From Desulfolinea sp050305405 (GTDB taxonomy: Bacteria > Chloroflexota > Anaerolineae > Anaerolineales > Villigracilaceae): a DNA stretch of 64,000 nt. Of the stretch, positions 55,501-62,371 are shown piece by piece (the stretch's first letter is position 1; each line of letters starts with the position of its first letter). Position numbers and translations under genes: made by a program. The stretch is taken from NCBI GenBank assembly GCA_050305405.1, contig JBNLFG010000013.1, positions 1-64,000 on the forward strand, written 5' to 3'. The notes under the pieces were generated by a model that saw only the letters and a list, made by a program, of their open reading frames with translations, was not told the origin of the DNA and did no database searches.

Positions 55501-56366
55501 TCAATCGAATATGGATACGCAACGACGAGAATATCATCTTGATTCTCGAACTCCAGCAATGTATCAGCTTTCATGGTTGCTGCCAAAAAATTGCCAATTA
55601 GTTCGTTCTGCTCAGGCTTAGGCTCAAAACTTGCCAGTGTTTTCGTGTATGGGTCTACCCGCACATAAACATCGTTCGAAGAACGAAAATAAGGGGTTAC
55701 TGATGGGTTAATATCTGAGATTGCGTTCAAATAGCCACGAATACTTTTGCTTTCTGTGACCCCGACCAAGATACCAATGTATTGGCCATCTGCTGAGAAC
55801 ATTTTCAGTTTTGAATAGATGCTGAATTGTTTCGGAAAGATCGGATCGAAATCATAAATACCGGTTGTGCCGACTTCTTCACCAAGTTGGGAATAATGAG
55901 GTGCATCTACCAGCGAAAGCCCGATCCAATCAGGGTTAGAAGATCCGTAAACGATTCCATCACGATTAAAAATGAAAAAGCTGTCAAAAACAGGGATGCC
56001 GTCAGGCCGATTGACACTATCAAACTCCGTGTTAAGTTGCTCGTAATATCTCAGAGAATAGGTGCTGTGGAGATATTCTACGGCTTCAAGAAACCCCGGT
56101 CTGCGACCAATACGATCCAAGCGAATTTCTTTGGTACGCATTGCCTGGTTGAGAGCCTTCCCTTGTGCTTCAGAGAGCGCCCGCAACTGTATGTTAACCT
56201 GTGCACGTAGCAAGCTTTCCGTTCTAAGATAACCTGCTAGTCCCATGATCAGAACTGGAATAACAGCAAAGGTCAGCAACGCTATAACCATCGAGCGCGC
56301 CAACCTGTTTTTAAAACGAGGCTTTACAGGTGAACTAAGGTCAGTCAAACTGGTCTTTTCTGCCAT
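52503..56366 (-). CDS. Giant five-GAF sensor (dCache-HAMP-GAF x5)
   Basis: The 1287-residue protein has a helix at 25-50, an extracellular double-Cache region (55-320), a helix at 325-345, HAMP (345-400; RDDEIGALSYAFNSMA) and five GAF domains (about 415-560, 570-725, 740-900, 905-1065 and 1075-1235). GAF1 and GAF4 carry the operon's NPxLPxTRxE-type signature (NELLPDTRAEVGVPI and NPLLPDTRAEAAVPL). It lacks the Trp/Gly-Tyr linker and half-GAF, but ends with the same tail (RQAERERTLYEVTSRI). It is the first sensor gene, 12 bases after the receiver gene. Confidence 0.88.
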   Translation of the reverse strand: MAEKTSLTDLSSPVKPRFKNRLARSMVIALLTFAVIPVLIMGLAGYLRTESLLRAQVNIQLRALSEAQGKALNQAMRTKEIRLDRIGRRPGFLEAVEYLHSTYSLRYYEQLNTEFDSVNRPDGIPVFDSFFIFNRDGIVYGSSNPDWIGLSLVDAPHYSQLGEEVGTTGIYDFDPIFPKQFSIYSKLKMFSADGQYIGILVGVTESKSIRGYLNAISDINPSVTPYFRSSNDVYVRVDPYTKTLASFEPKPEQNELIGNFLAATMKADTLLEFENQDDILVVAYPYSIDLANSDLIVELPREIAFDQLDSLSLFSVLLFFVTALVLGVVLWAATNRIVKPLLSLSDATREFAEGNWKVRSDIKRDDEIGALSYAFNSMADDLTDLYHSLTHQVDSRTEYIRTAAEVAQNIASTFNLDELLKKTARLIVERFGYYHAGVFMLDHSGKVAILRAAHGPSADEMLGRGHSLEVGSASIVGWVSATNSPHAATDVGDDTIHSRNELLPDTRAEVGVPISVGDTVLGVLDVQSIYAEAFDDATISVLATLSSQIATAIQNVKLFASSDVNLNELDRLYRATKDVAQEKTVRGILNITSRTLREAPFITALFSPKGRGMEIFSVTDPDHDISDLSLPAFIDVALAEVNSRLDIEMTIFDLNETTYFPKAFIDVPRKLGCQVMTLLPLVNGETIEAIIMVGSQTKERLTPTALQPYINLVDMIAITFEKNLALKLTERRLAELESISIMNQTMATASDLASLFPSLHEQVRQILGDFTFVIAIYDEVTDTIEIPYYYENGEISSIAPFPLGEGLTSIIVHTGQPLMIVEDTEKRSQALGAKLLGRPAKSWLGSPLQVSGKVIGALIVQDLEHEKSFDENSLRFINTLAAQVSGAIYNVQLLEDSRQRAIQLGSAAEIARDISSSLHLDELLQKSVNMIRDRFNFYHASVFLIDPSGEYAIVRESTGEAGAQLKRNGHKLGVGSKSTVGYVTGRGETLVIENTEKDATYYANPLLPDTRAEAAVPLKVGERILGALDIQSTKAHAFTEDVLQTIYIIADQLAVAVINTELFADTQEHLSQQRLLQHITTSAASGTTLEEALRGAVQGLQVTLGGDRIAIMLMDRDHQNLTIGSAVGYSDEDLAEIIVPVGSGITGTVARTKKPIRINDTQSDPRYIAISTNTRSELAVPLLFRNEVLGVLNVESERLNAYNEEAEEMLGTLAGSLAAIIANARLLQQVRRQAERERTLYEVTSRIRRSTDIQTILSTTADELTKAMGARRAKIKIAIDETEGNRD

Positions 56367-56378
56367 TTATGCTTCCGT

Positions 56379-56810
56379 TTACTGAAGTTCCCAGACGGGT
56401 TCGCCGCTAAGGATACGGCGAATTTGCTCAGGAAAACGATCAGGATCGAGCGGTTTTCCTAAAAAGCCATCAAACCCGGATGCGCGGGCTTTCTTGATTT
56501 GCTCTGGGCTCGCCTCAGCCGTTACCGCAATAATCGGGATACTTTTTAATCGCTCTGAAGCGCGGATTTTCTTTAGCGCCCCATAACCATCCTCGTAGGG
56601 CAGACGTATATCCATCAGAATCAAGTCGAGACGGGGGAGCGTATCGGCATATTCCACTACTTCGTAGCCGGATGTTTTCCATTCGCAATGTATGCCAAGG
56701 TAACCCAGCATCCGGGCGATCAAAACAAAGTTGGAGACATTATCTTCAACAACAAGAACGGTGGCATCTTTTAAATCAGTGTTTTTTCGGGGTTCTGTAT
56801 TAGGTGTCAT
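56379..56810 (-). CDS. Single-domain response regulator
   Basis: The 143-residue protein is a receiver domain with a 15-residue N-terminal extension. The acidic pair is in LVVEDNVSN, the phospho-acceptor in LILMDIRLPYEDG, and the lysine in GKPLDPD. There is no DNA-binding part, so it acts by protein contact or as a phosphate shuttle, like DivK. The C-terminus (RFPEQIRRIL) matches that of the next regulator (ILPEQIERYL), so the two are probably duplicates. It is the second gene of the sensor operon. Confidence 0.92.
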   Translation of the reverse strand: MTPNTEPRKNTDLKDATVLVVEDNVSNFVLIARMLGYLGIHCEWKTSGYEVVEYADTLPRLDLILMDIRLPYEDGYGALKKIRASERLKSIPIIAVTAEASPEQIKKARASGFDGFLGKPLDPDRFPEQIRRILSGEPVWELQ

Positions 56811-56846
56811 AAATCTCTCGTGGCATATGGGGGATTTGGGAAAGCG

Positions 56847-57221
56847 CTATTTTGCTTTTCGCTTGAGATAGCGCTCTATTTGCTCAGGCAAAATATCAAT
56901 ATCAATTGGTTTCTGGATATAACCATCACAGCCGGCTTCCAGAGAGCGTTCCTTGTCTCCACGCATTACGTTCGCGGTCATCGCGACAACGGGCACATTT
57001 TGGAAGGCTTCTTTTTCTTTAATCTTTGCGGTTAGGGTATAGCCATCCATATCTGGCATATTGATATCGGTCAAAATCAAATCAGGGGCTGTGTTTTTAA
57101 GCAGGCGCAACGCTTCCGTAGCGGAACTCGCTTCAACCACTTCATACCCTTCGGCTTGCAAAACACGGCGTACAAGGATGCGATTTTCAAAATTATCTTC
57201 TACATATAAAATAGTTGTCAT
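56847..57221 (-). CDS. Single-domain response regulator, first gene of the sensor operon
   Basis: The 124-residue receiver has YVEDNFENR, phospho-acceptor in LILTDINMPDMDG and lysine in QKPIDID. It is a DivK/CheY-type stand-alone receiver. The leader folds so that GCACT and AGTGC (57223-57227 and 57234-57238) form a small stem with the GGAG ribosome site in the loop, which may affect translation of the operon head. No strong promoter is seen; TTGCAT with TGTTAT spaced by 17 bases on the minus strand is a weak candidate further upstream. Confidence 0.92.
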   Translation of the reverse strand: MTTILYVEDNFENRILVRRVLQAEGYEVVEASSATEALRLLKNTAPDLILTDINMPDMDGYTLTAKIKEKEAFQNVPVVAMTANVMRGDKERSLEAGCDGYIQKPIDIDILPEQIERYLKRKAK

Positions 57222-57339
57222 AGCACTTTCTCCAGTGCATTTATTTTACCCATGCTTTTTGCTATTTACATAACAGCAACCTTACAAAGCACATGCAAAA
57301 TTCTAACACACAAGCCTTTCTAGGGCGCTAAATATGCCT

Positions 57340-58350
57340 TTATTCTTCGCGTGTCCAAGAAATCATAGGGTTTATATTCCTTGTCAAGCGATAAGAGACT
57401 TCTTTAAAGCCAAAGCGGGGCCAAAATCGGGATGCAGACAAGTTTGGGCTGATCCAGTTTGAATAGCAGTAGGTATAGCCAGCTTCCTTTATATGGGATA
57501 AACAGACCCAGGTCAGCGCTGTTCCGATTCCCATTCCGCGACTTTCAGGCTGTGTTGCTGCGATGGATAGATAGGCGATCTTTTCATCGGCAAACATATC
57601 GGTAGCGGAATCAGTTTCAGGGTCTATGGTCGCCCACGATGCGATCGTGCCCAGAACTTGCTCGCCGTTTAAAGCGAGCCATGCCGCGACTGTCTCATCA
57701 TCCGCTAACTCCGCCCATCCTTCTTTTAATTCGTCCCACACCTCCGGTGGGGTGGGGTGCCAGTAGGGCGCTTTCTCCAATTCCCGAAAGATGACGTGTG
57801 ATAGTCCAGAGAAATGCGCGTTATCGCCTTTGCCCGCACGGCGGATGGTGACATCATCAGGAATAGCTATTTCGGGGATTTCTAGATTCTGCATGTCCAG
57901 CAGAGCATCAACACGCTCTTTGCCGAAATCCATATCGAACCATGCGTTTACAAGTGCCGGCTCAGCCACTGAGAGATAGGTATGATGGATAAAAACGCCG
58001 CGTCGAACCCAATCATCGCCAAGCTTTACGTACAGGTCTTGTAAAATATTTCTGCTCTCGCCATCAGCAAGCGCAGAACCGGGTAAGCGAACCCAACCAC
58101 AGCGTCCCCAAGCTTCGCTGGAATAATCGCCCAGTAGATAAGCGAGCATCTCACCATTACGGAAGGCGGCATATCCCAGCGCGGATTTCTTTTCGAACAA
58201 CTTTATCAGCGCTCTTGTTGCTACATCTGCCCGTTCAAACCGGCTTGGTAAATGGGGAAACTGAAGCCGATGATGCTGGTGGCGCTGTGCCAACAATGCG
58301 CCCGCTTGCGGAATCATCTCATCTGTCAAGGGAAGGATTTCTGTCTTCAT
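57340..58350 (-). CDS. GNAT-family N-acetyltransferase
   Basis: The ATG at 58350 with AGGAG five bases before it is chosen, because the longer frame would begin inside the upstream terminator. The 336-residue product is about twice a single GNAT domain. The C-terminal half has the acetyl-CoA motif region YLSIAATQPESRGMGIGTALTWV (core GMGIGTAL), and the N-terminal half is a degenerate GNAT-like part, as in tandem GNAT proteins. The acceptor substrate is unknown. It lies between the ABC-exporter terminator and the sensor operon and is not clearly linked to either. Confidence 0.85.
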   Translation of the reverse strand: MKTEILPLTDEMIPQAGALLAQRHQHHRLQFPHLPSRFERADVATRALIKLFEKKSALGYAAFRNGEMLAYLLGDYSSEAWGRCGWVRLPGSALADGESRNILQDLYVKLGDDWVRRGVFIHHTYLSVAEPALVNAWFDMDFGKERVDALLDMQNLEIPEIAIPDDVTIRRAGKGDNAHFSGLSHVIFRELEKAPYWHPTPPEVWDELKEGWAELADDETVAAWLALNGEQVLGTIASWATIDPETDSATDMFADEKIAYLSIAATQPESRGMGIGTALTWVCLSHIKEAGYTYCYSNWISPNLSASRFWPRFGFKEVSYRLTRNINPMISWTREE

Positions 58351-58368
58351 AAGCGCTCCTGATAACAA

Positions 58369-58397
58369 AAAGGCAGGTGATGATTTCACCTGCCTTT
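58369..58397 (-). terminator. Intrinsic terminator of the ABC-exporter operon
   Basis: A perfect 12-bp stem (58369-58380 with 58386-58397) with a five-base loop is followed on the minus strand by TTTTTGTTAT. It begins 4 bases after the stop of the second ABC gene. Confidence 0.9.
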
Positions 58398-58401
58398 AAT
58401 T

Positions 58402-60240
58402 TTAGTCGGCTGCAGCAGCTTCGGGCAAACTCGCCATGCCACCATATTGTGTTTCCAGTTCCTGGCGGAACTGCTGTGTGTACAGGCGATAATAATGTCC
58501 TTTTTCTTTCAGCAACTCCGTATGTGTGCCCATCTCGGCGATACGCCCGTCTTCGATGACGAGGATTCTGTCTGCTCGACGGATGGTCGAGAGACGGTGA
58601 GCGACCACAAAGCTGGTGCGCCCTTTCATTAAATTCTCCATGCCACGTTGGATCAGCGCTTCTGTCAATGTGTCCACGCTGGATGTGGCTTCATCCATAA
58701 TGAAAAGTTCCGGCTTCGAGAGCACTGCCCGCGCCAGGCTGATGAGTTGTTTTTGCCCGGTTGAGAGCAGCACACCGCCCTCACCGACATTTTCATCGTA
58801 GCCCTTTGCGAGCCCAGAAATAAAGTCATGTGCACCTGCCAACTTGGCAGCCTCTTCCACGTCTGCATCGCTGGCTTCGAGCCGACCATAGCGAATATTG
58901 TCGCGTACCGTCCCGGAGAAGAGGTGGGGCGTTTGCAGTACGATACCGATCTTGTCGTGAATGCTTTCGAGTGTGTATTGGGTATAGTCGCGTTTGTTAA
59001 TCAGCACTCGTCCGCGCTTGGGTTCGTAGAAGCGGCATAACAGGTTGACGATGGTCGACTTGCCCCCACCTGTCGGACCAACCAGTGCGATCATCTCGCC
59101 GGCTTTGACCTTGAGCGTGAAGTCTTGTAAAACCGGTTTCCGCTCTTCGTAATAGAAATCCACATGGTCAAACTCGATCTCTCCGAGTAGGGTTTTAGCG
59201 ACTTCCGCTCCGGGCAGGGTATGCACTTCGGGTAGGGTATCAAGCAAAGTGAAGATGCGTTCCGCAGAGGCGATCGAGTGCTGCATCTCTGCATAGACTC
59301 GTGCAATATCCTGGATCGGCCAGAGCATGAAGGTCAGATAAGAGACAAAGGCGTGAATCCCGCCGATGGTTAGCAGTCCAGCTTGAGACTGAATCCCACC
59401 GTACCAGACGATTGATCCCAGCGCCAGCGCAGCAATGATTTGCACGACAGGGAGGAAGAGCGCTGAGAGCCAGGCTGCTTTGTAGGATGAGCGGTACATT
59501 TCAGTAGTCAGGTCCTGAAACTCATGGAGATTTTCATCTTCACGTCCCAGTGCCTTGACCACGCGCACGCCTGTAATGTTTTCGTTGTATGCGCCCGTGA
59601 TCTTGGAATTGGCACGCCGAGAACGGCGGAACTCAACCAGAATATGTTTGCGGAAACGAATGCCGACTGCGACGAGTACGGGGATGATCGCAAAGACGAT
59701 CAGCGCCAGCCGCCAGTTGATGATCGCCATGAATGTGACCGATGTGATGATATTGGTGATTGCCCAGGTCACATCCAGTAAGCCCCAGGTCATTAGGTCT
59801 GCGACACGCCCCGAGTCCGATGTCATGCGCGACATCAGTCGACCGACCGAGTTCTGGCTGTAGTACGAGAGCGACAGGTCTTGCAGGTGCTCGAACATCA
59901 TCTTCCGCAGGTCGTATTGAATGCGCTCGCCGAGCACGCCTGCCAAGTAGACAAAGCTGAAGACCATGCCCGCTTGCACGACGATGAAGCCGCCATAAAT
60001 GGATGCCAGTTGCAGCATTCGCGCGGTGTCGTGGGCAACAATGCCTTGGTCGATAATGTTTTTATTAATGTAGGTAAACAGCCCGTCCAACGATGATGTG
60101 ACCGCAATCGCCACAAAAAAGCCGATTGCCCAGAGCTTGTGCGGTTTCAATAATTGCAGGATGCGCTTCAGCACAGGCAGCGTCAGTTCGCTGGTATGTT
60201 CTTCTTCTTCAAGTTCGATTTTTTCTTGATCTTCTGACAT
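58402..60240 (-). CDS. ABC exporter half-transporter, catalytically canonical subunit
   Basis: The 612-residue protein has a six-helix exporter domain (about 30-325) and an ATPase domain with Walker A GPTGGGKST, signature LSTGQKQ, Walker B LFIMDEATSSVD and the switch histidine in VVAHRLST. The Walker B glutamate is present, while the signature is altered from LSGGQ to LSTGQ. The partner gene just upstream has the reverse pattern, which is the hallmark of heterodimeric exporters such as TM287/288 and BmrCD. Such pairs usually export drugs or lipids. The GGAG ribosome site (60247-60250) lies directly after a strong hairpin. Confidence 0.93.
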   Translation of the reverse strand: MSEDQEKIELEEEEHTSELTLPVLKRILQLLKPHKLWAIGFFVAIAVTSSLDGLFTYINKNIIDQGIVAHDTARMLQLASIYGGFIVVQAGMVFSFVYLAGVLGERIQYDLRKMMFEHLQDLSLSYYSQNSVGRLMSRMTSDSGRVADLMTWGLLDVTWAITNIITSVTFMAIINWRLALIVFAIIPVLVAVGIRFRKHILVEFRRSRRANSKITGAYNENITGVRVVKALGREDENLHEFQDLTTEMYRSSYKAAWLSALFLPVVQIIAALALGSIVWYGGIQSQAGLLTIGGIHAFVSYLTFMLWPIQDIARVYAEMQHSIASAERIFTLLDTLPEVHTLPGAEVAKTLLGEIEFDHVDFYYEERKPVLQDFTLKVKAGEMIALVGPTGGGKSTIVNLLCRFYEPKRGRVLINKRDYTQYTLESIHDKIGIVLQTPHLFSGTVRDNIRYGRLEASDADVEEAAKLAGAHDFISGLAKGYDENVGEGGVLLSTGQKQLISLARAVLSKPELFIMDEATSSVDTLTEALIQRGMENLMKGRTSFVVAHRLSTIRRADRILVIEDGRIAEMGTHTELLKEKGHYYRLYTQQFRQELETQYGGMASLPEAAAAD

Positions 60241-60251
60241 TAGGTTTCTCC

Positions 60252-60280
60252 TGTAGGGGCTGGGTGACCCAGCCCCTACA
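60252..60280 (-). repeat. Perfect hairpin between the two ABC genes
   Basis: TGTAGGGGCTGGG and CCCAGCCCCTACA form a 13-bp stem with loop TGA. There is no T-tract, so it is not a terminator. It ends two bases before the ribosome site of the second gene and resembles the short GC-rich palindromes that are repeated in many Chloroflexota genomes. It could stabilise the upstream message or affect initiation. Confidence 0.75.
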
Positions 60281-60285
60281 AAGTA

Positions 60286-62121
60286 TTAATAAGCTACCGA
60301 AACTTCTTTTTCCACTTCTTCATCAATCCGTGTCTGGATCTCATAAATCTCGCGGTACATGCCACTTTCGTCCGCCAGCAGTTCTTCGTGCGTGCCGGCT
60401 TGGATGATTTCGCCCTTATCCATTACAAGGATTAGGTCGGCAATCATCACCGACTGGATGCGGTGGGCAATGATGAAGGTCGTGCGATTTTCCATCAAAT
60501 TGTTCAAAGCGGAGCGGATTTCCGCTTCCGTCTCCATATCTACAGACGACGTCGAATCGTCCAAAATCAGGATATGCGGGTTCTTCAGCAGCGTGCGTGC
60601 AATTGCCACGCGCTGCTTCTGACCGCCGGAGAGTGTCACGCCCTTCTCGCCAACCAGCGTTTTATAGCCATCGGGGAAGGTCAAGATCACCTCATGCACA
60701 GCCGCCGCACGCGCCGCTTCTTCAATCTCGGCATCGGTCACTTTGCGACCCACGCCGTAGGTGATATTTTCACCAATCGAGCGCGAGAAAAGAAAGGGTT
60801 CCTGCTCCACAATGCCCGTTTGCGCACGCATATATTCACGCGGATAGTCGCGCAGTTCAACACCGTCCACGCGCAGGCTGCCGCTCGTGTAGTCGTGGAA
60901 GCGCGGCAACAAGTTGACCAGCGAAGTTTTGCCCGAGCCGGTCGACCCAAGCAGGGCAACCGCTTGTCCCGGTTCGCATTTGAAGGATATATTCTTCAGG
61001 ACGGGTGTCCCATCGGATTTCTCATCATCGTAAGCAAAGCAAACATCCTCGAAGACGACCTCGCCCCGCACGTGACCCTCGGGTTGGTACTTGCCCTCAG
61101 TCAGTGGTTCGCGGTCCTGAACAGTGATCTCCATTAAGCGCCCGTATGAAACCAGCCCGGTCGACGTTTGGACGATCAAACGCCCTAGGTTGCGGATGGG
61201 CCAGATCAGCCACGCCACCAAGCCGACGTATGCCAGATAGGTGCCAACAGTAATTTCGCCGTTGATTGCCATAATCGCAGCGAAGATAAAACCGCCCAAC
61301 ATCTGTGCGCCAAGCACCAAGTCTGAGAGGGGCCAAAAGAGTGAGTGCATCAAGAGCAGTTTTCTGCCACGCTGGAACTTCTCCCAGTTATCGCCTTCAA
61401 ACTTGCCTTTTTCATAGTCTTGACGTGCAAAGGCTTTCACCACGCGCACGCCAGTCAAATTCTCTTGCAAAGTCGTTGAGAGCACAGTTGCCTGCTCCTG
61501 ATATTTTTCGTAACGCTTGGTCACGCGCTTGAAGAACCACATCGAAACCCAGAGCATAAAAGGGATCACGATAACTGAGATCCATGCCAGCTTCGCGTTT
61601 AGACGCAAGAGTGCGGTGAAGTTGATGACGAAAATCAGGACGATGCGCCCCACGCCTATGGCTTGCTCGTTGAAAAAACGGCGGACGGCGTCCACGTCAG
61701 AAGTTACCCGTTCAATCAGATCGCCTGTGGGCGTGCTACCGTGATATGAGAAGCTCAGTCGCTGAATGTGATCGAAAAGGAAGTCGCGCAAGCGACGCGC
61801 AATTCCCTCCGCGGTGTACGCGGCCAAACGCCCGGAGATAAAGGAAAACCCGCCCTCAAAGAGCGCCAAACCGACAAATCCCAGCGCAACCAATGCAAAG
61901 GTGCGCGACATATTGCCGTTGATGGCTACAGCATCGCCTGTGAGTACATCAGCAAAATAGCGTAAGAGAAGGTAGGTGAGCGTTTTTGCGCTCGCGGAGA
62001 TCGCCAAGGAGATCGTTGCTCCAACGTAAGGAAGGCGGTAATCCACCATCATCCGCCAAAGACCTTTTAGGCGGTTTTTAGCAATAGTTTGACGGAAATC
62101 AAAAGTCAGAGTTTCATTCAT
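60286..62121 (-). CDS. ABC exporter half-transporter, degenerate-site subunit
   Basis: The ATG at 62121 with AAGGAA upstream is chosen over an in-frame TTG seven codons earlier. The 611-residue protein has a six-helix exporter domain (about 25-320) and an ATPase domain with Walker A GSTGSGKTS, canonical signature LSGGQKQR and Walker B ILILDDSTSSVD, where the catalytic glutamate is replaced by aspartate. It thus forms the degenerate ATP site with the LSTGQ of its partner. It is expressed behind a promoter, a leader peptide and an attenuator-like terminator. The arrangement closely resembles bmrB-bmrCD of Bacillus, where ribosome stalling on a leader peptide induces a multidrug exporter. Confidence 0.93.
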   Translation of the reverse strand: MNETLTFDFRQTIAKNRLKGLWRMMVDYRLPYVGATISLAISASAKTLTYLLLRYFADVLTGDAVAINGNMSRTFALVALGFVGLALFEGGFSFISGRLAAYTAEGIARRLRDFLFDHIQRLSFSYHGSTPTGDLIERVTSDVDAVRRFFNEQAIGVGRIVLIFVINFTALLRLNAKLAWISVIVIPFMLWVSMWFFKRVTKRYEKYQEQATVLSTTLQENLTGVRVVKAFARQDYEKGKFEGDNWEKFQRGRKLLLMHSLFWPLSDLVLGAQMLGGFIFAAIMAINGEITVGTYLAYVGLVAWLIWPIRNLGRLIVQTSTGLVSYGRLMEITVQDREPLTEGKYQPEGHVRGEVVFEDVCFAYDDEKSDGTPVLKNISFKCEPGQAVALLGSTGSGKTSLVNLLPRFHDYTSGSLRVDGVELRDYPREYMRAQTGIVEQEPFLFSRSIGENITYGVGRKVTDAEIEEAARAAAVHEVILTFPDGYKTLVGEKGVTLSGGQKQRVAIARTLLKNPHILILDDSTSSVDMETEAEIRSALNNLMENRTTFIIAHRIQSVMIADLILVMDKGEIIQAGTHEELLADESGMYREIYEIQTRIDEEVEKEVSVAY

Positions 62122-62153
62122 GTTTAGTTCCTTGATGGTCAATTAAGAAAAAA

Positions 62154-62183
62154 AGCCACGATGCTAAAGTGCGCATCGTGGCT
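62154..62183 (-). terminator. Attenuator terminator upstream of the ABC exporter
   Basis: An 11-bp perfect stem (62154-62164 with 62173-62183) with an 8-base loop is followed on the minus strand by seven T residues. It sits between the leader ORF stop (62209) and the ABC start (62121), inside the transcript that must reach the exporter genes. Confidence 0.93.
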
Positions 62184-62208
62184 GAGAAGACGACAGAGTC
62201 TATTCGTA

Positions 62209-62277
62209 CTAACGAGGAATAGGCGCACGTAGATGCAGTGAAAAACCACTGGCAGGGACAAGGGTGTAGATGCTCAT
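62209..62277 (-). CDS. 22-residue leader peptide of the ABC exporter operon
   Basis: A complete small ORF with ATG at 62277 and TAG at 62209-62211 encodes MSIYTLVPASGFSLHLRAPI plus Pro-Arg. It is preceded by AAAGGAG with 9-base spacing (62287-62293), one of the best ribosome sites in the window. It lies about 42 bases after the probable transcription start and 25 bases before the terminator stem. The C-terminal Arg-Ala-Pro-Ile-Pro-Arg could be a stall-prone segment for a translation inhibitor. The coding region also holds GUGCGC, which can pair with GCGCAC in the terminator loop and stem (62169-62174), an obvious alternative fold. Confidence 0.75.
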   Translation of the reverse strand: MSIYTLVPASGFSLHLRAPIPR

Positions 62278-62304
62278 TTTTGTGCGCTCCTTTCGTTAGA
62301 ATTA

Positions 62305-62319
62305 TGTCTGAAACAGACA
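62305..62319 (-). repeat. Palindrome at the ABC-operon transcription start
   Basis: TGTCTG and CAGACA are perfect 6-base arms around AAA. They lie 7 bases downstream of the -10 box, where a repressor site would block transcription, or they may be a 5' stabilising hairpin in the RNA. Confidence 0.5.
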
Positions 62320-62325
62320 GCGCAG

Positions 62326-62354
62326 AGTTTATCATTAGCAAGAAAGGCTGTCAA
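62326..62354 (-). promoter_or_regulatory. Promoter of the leader peptide-ABC exporter operon
   Basis: On the minus strand: a perfect -35 TTGACA (62349-62354), a 17-base spacer and a -10 TAAACT (62326-62331) with an extended TGA just before it. Transcription should start near 62319. Confidence 0.85.
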
Positions 62355-62371
62355 GGACTTTTTTCTTTAAG

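Noticed and set aside
62114..62341. 75-codon minus-strand open frame across the exporter leader
   Set aside because: It runs through the terminator and the promoter -10 region. The 22-codon ORF in another frame has the ribosome site and fits the transcript.
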